From an uncultured Cellvibrio sp. (lineage in GTDB: Bacteria > Pseudomonadota > Gammaproteobacteria > Pseudomonadales > Cellvibrionaceae), in assembly GCA_946480695.1 (NCBI GenBank), contig CAMLKG010000010.1:62001-126000 (forward strand): a DNA stretch of 64,000 nt. The letters run 5' to 3'. This document shows positions 48,919 through 56,822 of this stretch, piece after piece. Made by a program: the position numbers and the translations under genes. The first letter of the stretch is position 1. Every line of letters begins with the position of its first letter. Below the pieces are notes generated by a model that searched no databases, had not been told where the DNA came from, and was given only the letters and a program-made list of their open reading frames with translations.

Positions 48919-51900
48919 ATGTTAAAAAAACTTTTTTTGCCTTTAATTGTTTTATTTTGTCCGCCAGCATTTTCCTGTGATGAGTTAAAACTGGAAGACT
49001 CGACCAGCAAATGGCAGTCTGCATTAGATTGGATGGGCCCGTCCATTAAACCCAAGTCCAACGCAGATGGTTCAGTCACGTTTAATTTTGAAGTGGTAGC
49101 GGGACATAAGTCGCGTATCGAACGTATATTTTTTTGTGGAGATTCGGATGACAACGGCAAAGAAGGAAACGAGATTTACCGTACCGAAGCCAAATCGATC
49201 AGGATCGAAATTGCCAATAGTTTAAGCACTTCCGCCATCGTAAAATTTCGATTGTTTGACCCGGAAGGAAATTTTTATGAATGGCCGCTAGGCGTGGTCA
49301 GCACTAAAAAAATTTACACGCTGGAGATGCCCGCAAGGTTTAATACTGCTCCGGCCAACTCAACCACACTACCGCGCCTGATGGGTTTCCATTTCGAGTT
49401 TGACCGAAGTGCAGAAAATTCAGTTTTGACATCGGATAACAGCCAACGCGCAAAGGTTACCCTTTATTCGCTTAACTTTTCAAAAGATGCTGCACCTGCC
49501 TCTGCCATCAAACCGCAAGAACCCGTGTTTGCAAGTGTTGACCTCAAGCCATCCAGCCAAACAATCTTAAGTAATGGCACACGCGCCACACACCTCATTT
49601 TTAATGCAGGCTATATTAGCAATATCCTCAAGAGAAGCCTGGATTGCCTGGATGATGAAAGCCCTTCGTGTGAACCCTGCGAAACAGCCGAATGCATACA
49701 GAAGGATATAGATGCCGCTGTTGCTTACGCAAAACTTGCCAGGACGCGTGCATGTACCGATGCCACCACCGGTAACTGTCAAATAGAATTGGCCTTTGGG
49801 GCGGATGGCCTGCGCGAAGAACTAACCCCTGCGCAATGGACCGAAAGGTGGCCGATAATCAAATCGCGCGCCCTAGGCCTTTTTGCAAAATTGGATGAAT
49901 TGCAAATTCCCTATTATTGGACGGCGGGGAACGGTTCATCAATTGATATCCGGGAGCCAGCCACTGAATTGGGGGAATCATTTTTGCAATCCAGTTTTGC
50001 ACGGGGATTTTATCTTGCAGAAACCACAGAAGATACGGCCGCGGGCACTCGCGATGTCACTATATTGGGCACAACAGTGACATATAAAATTCCGGCGCTG
50101 GAAGCTATAGGCAGGCTACTGGATTATGCGAAAAATGCGGGTGGACAAAAGGTTTTAATTCATCATCGCATGTCCACATCCTGGTGGAACTATGGCCTTT
50201 ATAGTGATCGACTGGCTGTTTTTAAAAATCGCGCGGATACCTATGTCCCAGCCTGGGAAATGGTTGATCCCTCAGCCTACACGTTGAACTTGCTTACGAC
50301 CTTGGGTTTTTGGGCAGGTGGATGGTCAAATTCATTTGGCGTATCTACCCAGAGTTGGGGCTGGAATAATATGCGCTGGGGAGCTAATGACAGCATGCGC
50401 GCACAAGATTGGTTGCGCATGTGGACAGTAGGCGTTGCCACCGGTGCCAATTATATCCAGATTGAACCGATTTGGGCATTTGCTGGTGGTTGCGCAATGA
50501 CAGCCGAAGATAAGGAATTATTTTCCGATACTGAGGTAAACCTGGCGGATTGTGATCCTGATGCGATGGAAAGATTGGAGCAAAATCTAGTAGCACTTAA
50601 AACATTTCATCAATGGGTTCGACAAAACATTGTGGTCAGTGCGAACGAACCAAAAGATCTTTTGACATTGCACAAAACAGCATTGCAAATAAAAAATGAT
50701 GACCATTCAGATTTCGATTCTGTCGCAGTGGCAAATTTGCGCCCAGGTGGTAAATGTTTCTCCCCGGAAACCTATCAAGCATTATCCGCAACAGATAAAG
50801 AATTAGTACCTGTCGCATGTAGGCCGGGCTGTGAATATAGACCCATACGCTGCGCGGAACAAACTACCGCCCAATGTTTTGCGTCCGCCGCATTTGGCCA
50901 CCTACCCCCGGGAGCCCAACAGTTAGTACCCCTGTCTTGTCAGCCGACCAGCACCTGCAACAGTGCATCGCCAGTCATGCCGGGTACACCAAATATGTGT
51001 GCTGAAAATCTCGATGCGATGAACGACCATTGGTCGGCGCTTATTAATGTTGCAGGCATCAATCATATGCACCGGTCCCGCATATTACCCGGCGTCGATA
51101 TATTTAGCCGCCTTTATGGCAATTCCCATATTTATGAAGGGGTAATGCCCCAAATGCCAATGGGGTTGCTACCCATTGTCGGTGTTGACCAACCTCCTTC
51201 AGGAATAAATACCGTCGAGTTTTCAGGCGCAAACGCCAAAACCTGCGGCGCCACGAAGGACCTTTGGTGCACTGGAGTTAAGGAGGCATCCGATGCGTTG
51301 GTAGCCCGGATAGAGCAGCAAGCCAGCTCACTAAGCCTTTCAGTAAAGGGAGGCGGGGGATCAATGATTAAAGTAAATAACGGGCGTTACATAATTTACC
51401 TGTGGGATGCTGAGCAACGTTTTCCCATGGGATCACAAGTTTCCATTGAATTAAGGGGCTACCAATTCAGGTCGGCCACCACCTATGACGCGATAACAGG
51501 ACTGGAAGTGACGGGTTGGTCTACGGAAAATGCCTGGCAAGACCAAACTTACGATTTAATCAAACGTAAAACACTGGCTATTGCCGCTGGGGGAGTCAGA
51601 ATTTTAAATGTCGTAGTACCTAACACTTATGCACTTTGGCAAACGGCACCGTTATTTGAAGCCAGTACAATTAGTGATGGTTCCGGCTACGGATCCCCCA
51701 TTGCAGATTGGGACTCGAATTTCTTTAAAGCTACCTGTGCTAATCGCAATTACATAATGAGTGGGTTAAGCACCTACCCCGTAGATCAACGTATGCACAA
51801 ACAATTATGTCAATATGTTCCCTCACCCAACACCGGCTCTTATGTCATTGGCGGAACATTGGACAACTTCAGGGCGCGCCGGACTAAAAGTAGCTGGGCT

Positions 51901-52224
51901 GATCTCTGGGATTGGGATCCTGGATATACGAAATGGCAATGTGGTGCCACGGAAGTGGTAACCGGTATTAGTCAAAGCCCTGCAACGGGCGAACCTCATG
52001 CCCTGCGTTGCAGCAGCACAGCCTTTATAAGTACCGATGATTGTGAAGTGCGGACAGTAAGTGGTATAGATGATCGCGGTAATTTTGACTCTCTCGATTG
52101 GGACAAACATTATCCCAAGGCAGAATGTTCAGCTGGCAGAGTTGTGGTAGGGGTATCCATTTTTCCGCCATCACAAACCAATCGCCGAATCCATAAGTTA
52201 CTGTGCTGCGATCTTCATAAATGA
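48919..52224 (+). CDS. Large secreted protein, possibly a GH98-like glycoside hydrolase, with C-terminal cysteine repeats
   Basis: A 1101-residue exported protein that I cannot place firmly. A Sec signal peptide (about 1-19) precedes a beta-rich region (about 45-190). Residues about 225-570 look like an alpha/beta-barrel: VLIHHRMSTSWWNYG, TYVPAWEMVD, WSNSFGVSTQSWGWNN and NYIQIEPIWAFAGG, a tryptophan-rich pattern that recalls the catalytic part of GH98 enzymes (tentative). Two short cysteine units follow (about 612-645 and 653-680). The C-terminus has three repeats of about 40 residues (about 926-966, 994-1033, 1057-1098) of the form DWD...K..C...GxSxxP...HxLxC. Strong signal for export; AAGGA precedes the ATG. 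It stands alone, followed by a terminator and the start of AT-rich DNA. Confidence 0.6.
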   Translation: MLKKLFLPLIVLFCPPAFSCDELKLEDSTSKWQSALDWMGPSIKPKSNADGSVTFNFEVVAGHKSRIERIFFCGDSDDNGKEGNEIYRTEAKSIRIEIANSLSTSAIVKFRLFDPEGNFYEWPLGVVSTKKIYTLEMPARFNTAPANSTTLPRLMGFHFEFDRSAENSVLTSDNSQRAKVTLYSLNFSKDAAPASAIKPQEPVFASVDLKPSSQTILSNGTRATHLIFNAGYISNILKRSLDCLDDESPSCEPCETAECIQKDIDAAVAYAKLARTRACTDATTGNCQIELAFGADGLREELTPAQWTERWPIIKSRALGLFAKLDELQIPYYWTAGNGSSIDIREPATELGESFLQSSFARGFYLAETTEDTAAGTRDVTILGTTVTYKIPALEAIGRLLDYAKNAGGQKVLIHHRMSTSWWNYGLYSDRLAVFKNRADTYVPAWEMVDPSAYTLNLLTTLGFWAGGWSNSFGVSTQSWGWNNMRWGANDSMRAQDWLRMWTVGVATGANYIQIEPIWAFAGGCAMTAEDKELFSDTEVNLADCDPDAMERLEQNLVALKTFHQWVRQNIVVSANEPKDLLTLHKTALQIKNDDHSDFDSVAVANLRPGGKCFSPETYQALSATDKELVPVACRPGCEYRPIRCAEQTTAQCFASAAFGHLPPGAQQLVPLSCQPTSTCNSASPVMPGTPNMCAENLDAMNDHWSALINVAGINHMHRSRILPGVDIFSRLYGNSHIYEGVMPQMPMGLLPIVGVDQPPSGINTVEFSGANAKTCGATKDLWCTGVKEASDALVARIEQQASSLSLSVKGGGGSMIKVNNGRYIIYLWDAEQRFPMGSQVSIELRGYQFRSATTYDAITGLEVTGWSTENAWQDQTYDLIKRKTLAIAAGGVRILNVVVPNTYALWQTAPLFEASTISDGSGYGSPIADWDSNFFKATCANRNYIMSGLSTYPVDQRMHKQLCQYVPSPNTGSYVIGGTLDNFRARRTKSSWADLWDWDPGYTKWQCGATEVVTGISQSPATGEPHALRCSSTAFISTDDCEVRTVSGIDDRGNFDSLDWDKHYPKAECSAGRVVVGVSIFPPSQTNRRIHKLLCCDLHK

Positions 52225-52278
52225 AGTAGCAGGATTTGAAAGGCGCGATATTTTACGGAAACCTATGCCAGGCAACAC

Positions 52279-52308
52279 AAGCCCCTTTCCCGAAATCAGG
52301 GGCTTTTT
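52279..52308 (+). terminator. Terminator after the large secreted protein gene
   Basis: AAGCCCCT (52279-52286) and AGGGGCTT (52298-52305) with an 11-nt loop, followed by TTT. Confidence 0.88.
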
Positions 52309-52391
52309 ATCCCAGGGTGTTGTTGTCTACTTCCCCTATCCTGAGACAGACATAATTGAAGTTTTCGAGAATATTACCTCAGGAGACGACC

Positions 52392-52496
52392 ATGAAAAAA
52401 TCACAATTTACCGAAACCCAGATATTCAGCATCCTTAAAGAAGTGGATGCCGGGATGAAAGTAAAAACTGTCTGCCGTAAGCACGGTATAGCAACG
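52392..52496 (+). pseudogene. IS3-family transposase orfA, 5' fragment
   Basis: The frame starts MKKSQFTETQIFSILKEVDA and continues GMKVKTVCRKHGIA, the classic opening of IS3-family OrfA helix-turn-helix proteins. Similarity stops after about 34 residues; the frame then runs on with unrelated sequence to 52598. The rest of the element, including orfB and the far inverted repeat, is missing. An AGGAG site precedes the ATG. Confidence 0.85.
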
Positions 52497-52512
52497 CGAC
52501 TTAAAAGACACA

Positions 52513-53046
52513 TCACAATCTTTGCGAATTACAAAATTGAAGCGATACCAGGTAACCACTTAAACGCTTTTCTAATCCAGCGATATAAATTTGATTGACA
52601 ACCTCATATTTTGAGGGATAGTTAAGTATTTCGTTTTTTCTATTTTCAATATCAGAAGTTACACTTTCGATCTGTTCTTGTGTAAATTTACAACTATTCA
52701 ATTGTGCCTCCCGCTGCTGAAAATATTCAATTTTAGAATCCTGAATTTCAGCCTGCTCTTTAAGATATTTAGCGTTTTCACTCCAGCTTTTATTTATTTC
52801 AAGTAATTCCGCATATTTTGATTTCATATCATTCAGAGCACTGATCATCTCACTCTTATCACGTTTTAAATCATCAATTTCTGACCTCAACTCCGCTGAT
52901 CGTTCCAACACAGTTTTATCCAGGTTCCACCCTCCAAAGAAATACCCTACTCCACAAGAAGCCACCATCATCCCAATCAAATATGAGAGATGTTTTATTG
53001 TCAACATCGACCACCATTGGCGTAGTGTTAAATTCTCAATATTCAC
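52513..53046 (-). CDS. Small membrane-anchored coiled-coil protein, unknown function
   Basis: A 177-residue protein from a GTG start (AAGGG nine bases upstream). One transmembrane helix at about 18-38 (IKHLSYLIGMMVASCGVGYF) is followed by a long charged coiled coil (about 42-125) with heptad-like leucines. The C-terminal helix ends SLQFCNSQRL. No family recognised. Its end meets the truncated IS3 fragment, so the 3' end may have been altered by the insertion. Codon use is AT-rich relative to the housekeeping genes. Confidence 0.55.
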   Translation of the reverse strand: MNIENLTLRQWWSMLTIKHLSYLIGMMVASCGVGYFFGGWNLDKTVLERSAELRSEIDDLKRDKSEMISALNDMKSKYAELLEINKSWSENAKYLKEQAEIQDSKIEYFQQREAQLNSCKFTQEQIESVTSDIENRKNEILNYPSKYEVVNQIYIAGLEKRLSGYLVSLQFCNSQRL

Positions 53047-53110
53047 AAGTGATACCCTTTATTTAAGTGAAATAATATATGAGTCTGTGTTTGATTCAGC
53101 TATTTCACGA

Positions 53111-53250
53111 TCAAGACAAATGGACTGTCAAGCCTGCTTTGGAATAGGTTAGCAGTTGTTTAATATCACGATGCCCAACCATTCGGGCCAAATCCAAAAT
53201 ATCCAGTTTACAAGCCAATCAAGTAATAGCCTCATTTCTGGGGTCGTAAA
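53111..53250 (-). pseudogene. Decayed tyrosine-recombinase (integrase) C-terminus
   Basis: The minus strand encodes NEAIT-stop-LACKLDILDLARM and then VGHRDIKQLLTYSKAGL before a stop at 53111. This matches the end of phage/island integrases around the HxxR box and the catalytic tyrosine (GHRDIK...LTYS). An in-frame stop and a frame change upstream show that it is dead. Only the last 45 or so codons are recognisable. Confidence 0.75.
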
Positions 53251-53397
53251 AAGGTTAAATCTTAAATTTCAGTTCGGTTTACAGCTCGCTTGAATAACGT
53301 GCTTAACGTATTGGAAGCCATATAGAACACTGTTTCCACCATCGCCCCAAGGCTCAATTCACTTCAGAAGACGAATGCGATATGAAGCACAAACAAA

Positions 53398-53428
53398 AAT
53401 GCCCGCAAGTCTTTGACTTGCGGGCATT
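53398..53428 (-). terminator. Strong terminator next to the tRNA-like scar
   Basis: AATGCCCGCAAGTC (53398-53411) and GACTTGCGGGCATT (53415-53428) form a perfect 14-bp stem with a TTT loop, followed on the minus strand by TTTTGTTT. It lies directly downstream, on the minus strand, of a tRNA-3'-end-like sequence and could be the original tRNA terminator. Confidence 0.85.
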
Positions 53429-53462
53429 TACGACGATAAACGTTTATTTGTGATTTGTAACA

Positions 53463-53481
53463 TGGTGCCGAGGCCGGACTT
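53463..53481 (-). other. tRNA 3'-end-like scar, candidate integration site (att)
   Basis: The minus strand reads AAGTCCGGCCTCGGCACCA, which resembles the T-arm/acceptor/CCA end of a tRNA such as tRNA-Leu, with the acceptor part apparently one base short. No tRNA body is attached. This is the expected product of integration into a tRNA 3' end. Confidence 0.55.
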
Positions 53482-53535
53482 AAAAATAAATTTATTTCCC
53501 CAATAAATACGCAAAAATTAAATAAGTTTAAAATT

Positions 53536-53557
53536 TATGCCCCCAATTATGCCCCCA
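53536..53557. repeat. Tandem TATGCCCCCA repeats beside the att-like scar
   Basis: TATGCCCCCA occurs at 53536-53545 and again at 53548-53557, a 12-bp period. Short direct repeats close to a tRNA core resemble integrase arm-binding sites. Confidence 0.5.
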
Positions 53558-53565
53558 TAGTTCAC

Positions 53566-53827
53566 ATTTAAAAAATGTACCCATCGGTACCTATCAAAAT
53601 GGCCCGATTTACCAAAACATAACAGTTACGCGATAGGATCGTACCCAGGAGGACTTTAAGCGGCGCAAGGCAATGACTATTTATTGATCAATTTATATGG
53701 CTTTTGAATGGTCCAATAATTTAAGAGTAACAGGTAATACATTACAAATGGATAGCTCGCAAGCACTTTCCCCAAAGAACGCGAGCTGACTTTTACAAGT
53801 AATGCCCCATTTAAGATCGATTCATAC
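53566..53827. other. AT-rich stretch without a recognisable gene
   Basis: Between the att-like scar and the sulfatase-family gene I see no supported gene. A short minus-strand frame (53677-53919) overlaps the downstream gene out of frame and has no features of a protein family. Confidence 0.5.
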
Positions 53828-55795
53828 TCATTTACATAGGCCGCTACTCGAATATTTACGTTCTCGATACAAGTATGATGGCAATTGAACCTGAGCCAAG
53901 GTCTTTTTCCTTTCTGCATCCGATGCGCTCCCAGTCACCGTTAACTCTTTTTTATACTCATCGTAATGTGCAATAAAAGCTGTTTCATTGGGCTTAAGAA
54001 TGGTCAGTTTGTCTAGCTCCATCAACGCGAAATAATCCTCGAATTGAAGAACGGCGCGTCCTGGGCTTGTTGGGTCACTGGCAAAATCGCGCCCGACCAT
54101 CGGATGGCAAGCAGAAACGCCCATGAGTGACAGCAGAGTCGGAGCCAAATCTATTTGGCTGCTCAACGTAGTTACTTTCGTTGGCCGAATATCAGCACCA
54201 AGGATCAGCCCCGGAATCTGGAATTTTTCTACCGGAATAAGGTTGTTTCCATATACACGATTATCATGATCCGCCACCACAAGAAATACAGTATCCTGCC
54301 AGTAGGCGCTTTGTTTGGCCTGTTCAAAGAATTTACCCATCGCCCAATCAGCATATTTAACCGCATTGTTGACTGTGTTTTTAGGCTGTTCGAACAACTC
54401 AATTCGATTATCTGGAAACTCAAATGGCTCATGATTGCTGGAGGTAAAAATTAAACTGAAAAAGGGCTTTCCGGTTTTATGAAGTACATCAAGCTCATGT
54501 TGTGCAGTATTAAAAAGATCTTCATCGCTGGCACCCCAGCTTCCAACAAAAGCTGGATTGCGAATTTTTTTTATATCGACGATTTCTTTGAAACAATTGC
54601 CGGTAAAAAAGCCACGCATATTGTCAAAGTGTGCTTCTCCGCCATAGATAAATTGCGTTTGGTATCCTGTTTTTTTCAATACAGAAGCTAATGTTGAAAA
54701 GTTATTTTGGCTTTTCGAAAGTTTTACCACGCTTTGTGCCGGTGTTGGCAAATATCCAGCAATAACAGCTTCGATACCGCGCACAGAACGGGTACCCGTT
54801 GCATATAAATGTTCAAACCACATGCCCTCTCCTGCAAGCTTTTCCAGCTCCGGTGTGACGGCTACACCGCCAAGGGATTTAACAAATGTAGCTCCCATAC
54901 TTTCCTGTAAAATAATAACCAGATTCAATGGTCTTTTGCGTTTTATCGCTGCTTCTTGCCAATGAAGTGTTGGATACTCCGGATTTTCAAACGTATATTT
55001 TTTTAACCAGGGCCAATCAAGGCTATATTGAAGCATCTCATTGGTTGGCAATTTCCCATATATTTCACTGGAGTGGGCTTCATGTTTCATGTTGTAGAGC
55101 GCGTACAATACTGAATAACCGGAATTAATGACCAATGAGTTCACCATTGAATCGCCGGTAATTGCAAACAATGCGGGATTAGCTGGCCGATGATTAACGG
55201 TGGAGCGTATTCCCATAAACACCGCAATAAGAACCAGGGGCCACACCAGAAAATTTTTTAGCGGCGACCATACCGTTAACGAAGCTGTTGGCAAGCGCAA
55301 GAAACAATGAAGCCCATAGCCCAACAGCCCCGTTGACAATAAACCACCAACAAATGGCAGCCGAAATCCATGCCATAAAGTTGAGAGAATTTCTTGCGGA
55401 TATTTTAAATATTCAATGAAGAGTCGATTGGGCCGGGTATCAAATTGCATCAGGAATGCCGGTGTCGCCAATTCCATAAATAAGATACCAATCAGTCCGA
55501 TAAGACACCACACATAAGTGCCTTTAAACCAGATCGCAGCCCAACGTTTCCATGCAAATAAGGGCACACATAAAACAGGTATTAAAAACCATAAGCATAT
55601 CAGAATGAGATCCGCTCTCACTCCCTGTAAAAAAATGCTTGCCAGATCGCCAGTGGCGTCTACCCGCTCATAATTCCACACCACAAGTGCTATACGACTA
55701 AGACTTAGCGCCATCAATGATAGAGCCGCCATACGCACCAGATAAACGTATGGCCCAAAAACACTTGGGAGTGAGGACTTGACAATAGAAGCCAT
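53828..55795 (-). CDS. LTA synthase/MdoB-like membrane sulfatase-family transferase
   Basis: A 655-residue inner-membrane protein of the alkaline phosphatase superfamily (LtaS, MdoB/OpgB branch). Five transmembrane segments lie in the first 200 residues, then a periplasmic sulfatase-like domain begins at about 290 (LNLVIILQESMGATF). The nucleophile is the threonine in LYATGTRSVRGIEAV; other metal-site elements are FTSSNHEPFEF, VVADHDNRVYG and QIDLAPTLLSLMG. Family members transfer phosphoglycerol or similar groups to glycans or lipids; the acceptor here is unknown. It is divergent from the two-component system, with a CTTAAG-N5-CTTAAG box 50 bp upstream. Confidence 0.87.
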   Translation of the reverse strand: MASIVKSSLPSVFGPYVYLVRMAALSLMALSLSRIALVVWNYERVDATGDLASIFLQGVRADLILICLWFLIPVLCVPLFAWKRWAAIWFKGTYVWCLIGLIGILFMELATPAFLMQFDTRPNRLFIEYLKYPQEILSTLWHGFRLPFVGGLLSTGLLGYGLHCFLRLPTASLTVWSPLKNFLVWPLVLIAVFMGIRSTVNHRPANPALFAITGDSMVNSLVINSGYSVLYALYNMKHEAHSSEIYGKLPTNEMLQYSLDWPWLKKYTFENPEYPTLHWQEAAIKRKRPLNLVIILQESMGATFVKSLGGVAVTPELEKLAGEGMWFEHLYATGTRSVRGIEAVIAGYLPTPAQSVVKLSKSQNNFSTLASVLKKTGYQTQFIYGGEAHFDNMRGFFTGNCFKEIVDIKKIRNPAFVGSWGASDEDLFNTAQHELDVLHKTGKPFFSLIFTSSNHEPFEFPDNRIELFEQPKNTVNNAVKYADWAMGKFFEQAKQSAYWQDTVFLVVADHDNRVYGNNLIPVEKFQIPGLILGADIRPTKVTTLSSQIDLAPTLLSLMGVSACHPMVGRDFASDPTSPGRAVLQFEDYFALMELDKLTILKPNETAFIAHYDEYKKELTVTGSASDAERKKTLAQVQLPSYLYRERKYSSSGLCK

Positions 55796-55844
55796 TAGTT
55801 CAGTTAACCCTGATTAAAAAATCGGGGCATCCTAACAACTGAAA

Positions 55845-55861
55845 CTTAAGTAAATCTTAAG
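55845..55861. promoter_or_regulatory. BqsR/PmrA-type box 1
   Basis: Perfect CTTAAG-TAAAT-CTTAAG, i.e. TTAAG-N6-TTAAG. This is the consensus reported for the Fe(II)-responsive BqsR (CarR) regulator and also fits the PmrA-type half-site spacing. It lies 50 bp upstream of the LtaS-like gene. Confidence 0.75.
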
Positions 55862-55909
55862 AGACCAATAGGCGGTAATATTTCTGATTATTGCCTCTGA
55901 AAACAACAT

Positions 55910-55926
55910 CTTAAGCACGTCTTAAG
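55910..55926. promoter_or_regulatory. BqsR/PmrA-type box 2
   Basis: Perfect CTTAAG-CACGT-CTTAAG, 65 bp from box 1 and about 237 bp before the response-regulator start. Each half-site is itself a palindrome, so the site has no fixed direction and may serve either flanking gene. Confidence 0.75.
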
Positions 55927-56162
55927 CTTGTCGTTTTATTCTGGTCCGGCCGGATTGCCCCTTTATTTCACTGAAGAATAGGGTCAAGTAATTAAAATCG
56001 AGAGAACAGAGTCTTAAAACGATTGGGCTATAATCCCAAATAAACAGATACCGGTTATTCGGGTCGCGTTTATCCTCGAAAATTACCAACGCTTTATACT
56101 TCACATAACCCCAACTCACAGAATGGAGTCTGTGAAGGGATGACACCAAAAGAGGGATTGGA

Positions 56163-56822
56163 ATGCACATATTGCTAGCTGAAGATGATAGCCTGCTTGC
56201 CGACGGAATTATCACCGCGCTTAAACGTTCATGCTTTGCCGTTACCTGGATAAATAATGGTAAGACGGCCAGCGCTTATCTTGCTGCAGAATCTCCGGAT
56301 ATCCTCTTATTGGATTTAGGCTTGCCCGATATGGATGGCATGGAATTACTGCAACTGGTACGTCAAAAAAAATTTAAAACACAAGTATTAATTCTCACTG
56401 CTCGCGATAGCACAACCGAAAAAGTTGCGGGACTGGATGCGGGTGCCGATGACTACCTAACAAAGCCATTTGAGGTGGATGAGTTACTTGCAAGGCTACG
56501 CGTACTGGAACGACGCCTTGGCAATGTGCCCACAGCACTGATGAAAGTAGGCTCCGTAACATTGGATACCACTCATCACCTCGTGCTGTTATATGATAAA
56601 CCGATAAATTTATCGCGTCGCGAATACATGCTGTTAAAAGCATTAATAGAGCACGTTGGAATTATTCAGACCAAAGAAACGCTGGAAGGAAAACTTTATA
56701 GCTGGGGCGACGAGGTCGCCAGCAACGCCATTGAAGTTCACATACACAATTTGCGTAAAAAATTACCAGCTAATTTTATTCGTACTGTTCGCGGTATTGG
56801 TTATATGGTTCCCCGTCAATGA
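56163..56822 (+). CDS. OmpR-family response regulator (QseB/PmrA/BqsR-like)
   Basis: A 219-residue transcription factor. The receiver domain has LLAEDDSLLADGI, the phospho-acceptor in LLLDLGLPDMDGMEL (Asp about 51), and the Lys in YLTKPFEVDELLARL. A winged-helix domain (about 125-217) contains LSRREYMLLKALIEH and HIHNLRKKL...RTVRGIGYMV. It overlaps the sensor kinase gene by 4 bp. The two CTTAAG-N5-CTTAAG sites upstream are the expected type of target for this subfamily. Confidence 0.93.
   Translation: MHILLAEDDSLLADGIITALKRSCFAVTWINNGKTASAYLAAESPDILLLDLGLPDMDGMELLQLVRQKKFKTQVLILTARDSTTEKVAGLDAGADDYLTKPFEVDELLARLRVLERRLGNVPTALMKVGSVTLDTTHHLVLLYDKPINLSRREYMLLKALIEHVGIIQTKETLEGKLYSWGDEVASNAIEVHIHNLRKKLPANFIRTVRGIGYMVPRQ

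Noticed and set aside
53463..53481. Intact tRNA gene
   Set aside because: Only the last 19 bases resemble a tRNA; no anticodon arm or acceptor 5' strand lies upstream on the minus strand.
53599..53622. Short MARFTKT peptide start, resembling openings of some island integrases
   Set aside because: Ends after seven codons and the following sequence shows no integrase similarity in any frame.
53677..53919. 80-codon open frame on the minus strand
   Set aside because: Overlaps the end of the LtaS-like gene in another frame, has no recognisable domain or ribosome site.
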